64,000 bases of DNA from Vigna angularis (taxonomy: Eukaryota > Streptophyta > Magnoliopsida > Fabales > Fabaceae), in contig NC_068978.1 in the NCBI RefSeq assembly GCF_016808095.1, forward strand, positions 20,328,806 through 20,392,805, given 5' to 3'. Position numbers and translations under genes: made by a program. This document shows positions 63,894-64,000 of the stretch, one piece after another (the stretch's first letter is position 1; the number at the start of each line of letters is the position of its first letter). The notes under the pieces are model-generated. The model saw only the letters and a list, made by a program, of their open reading frames with translations, searched no databases and was not told where the DNA came from.

Positions 63894-64000
63894 TGTAACA
63901 TCCCAAAAATATAGCATGAACTATATAAAAGAGTCATTACTTTAATAATAAGATAGAACAGTTTTCCGAAAATTAGAGTTAAGTTACAGTTATCCTAAAA
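63894..64000 (+). mobile_element. Start of a gypsy-type LTR at the window edge
   Basis: TGTAACATCCCAAAAATATA at 63894 matches the LTR-end word seen at 53212 and 28937. The element runs beyond the window. Confidence 0.45.

Overview
This window is nuclear DNA from a flowering plant, most likely a papilionoid legume of the Phaseolus/Vigna type. The evidence is AT-rich intergenic DNA, GT-AG introned genes encoding plant-type proteins (ARPC4, a RABH1/Rab6 GTPase, an organellar Obg GTPase, TIR-NBS and DUF247 relics, an ATL RING-H2 protein), and dense nested LTR retrotransposons. The legume call rests on the style of the TIR-NBS and repeat sequences and is an inference.

Layout. 1-4.3 kb: AT-rich DNA with a possible retroelement relic. 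4.3-4.6 kb: a small one-helix membrane protein gene (minus). 4.9-10.5 kb: a complete but disabled Mutator-like element with 277-bp terminal inverted repeats and a perfect 9-bp target duplication. 11-30.4 kb: a nested retrotransposon cluster. It holds Ty3/gypsy LTR-type sequence with tandem arrays, a gag-only Sirevirus-like Copia element (5-bp target duplication TTTTG), a solo LTR (target duplication TAAAC) and further LTR pieces. 30.9-33.5 kb: a hAT element (8-bp target duplication ACCATAGC) carrying a piece of a DUF247 gene. 35.0-36.1 kb: a short TIR element. 37.4-38.6 kb: a truncated TIR-NBS resistance gene (minus). 39.8-41.8 kb: an intact Obg GTPase gene in five exons (minus). 43.2-43.4 kb: one convincing exon of an unrecognised gene (minus). 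45.3-46.4 kb: a compact Pack-MULE with 234-bp inverted repeats enclosing an ATL23-like RING-H2 fragment. 46.9-50.8 kb: an intact six-exon RABH1 gene (minus). 51-55.5 kb: minisatellite and LTR-like sequence. 56.1-63.6 kb: an intact eight-exon ARPC4 gene (plus) whose fifth intron holds Copia and antisense gypsy relics. A further LTR-like end begins at 63.89 kb and runs off the window.

The three intact genes are housekeeping genes for membrane traffic (RABH1), actin nucleation (ARPC4) and organelle ribosome or GTPase function (Obg). Nothing suggests they work as a unit. The most notable content is gene capture by two unrelated DNA transposons (hAT with DUF247, MULE with RING-H2), and short palindromes shared by several LTRs in the cluster. 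I did not find a clearly new multi-gene system.
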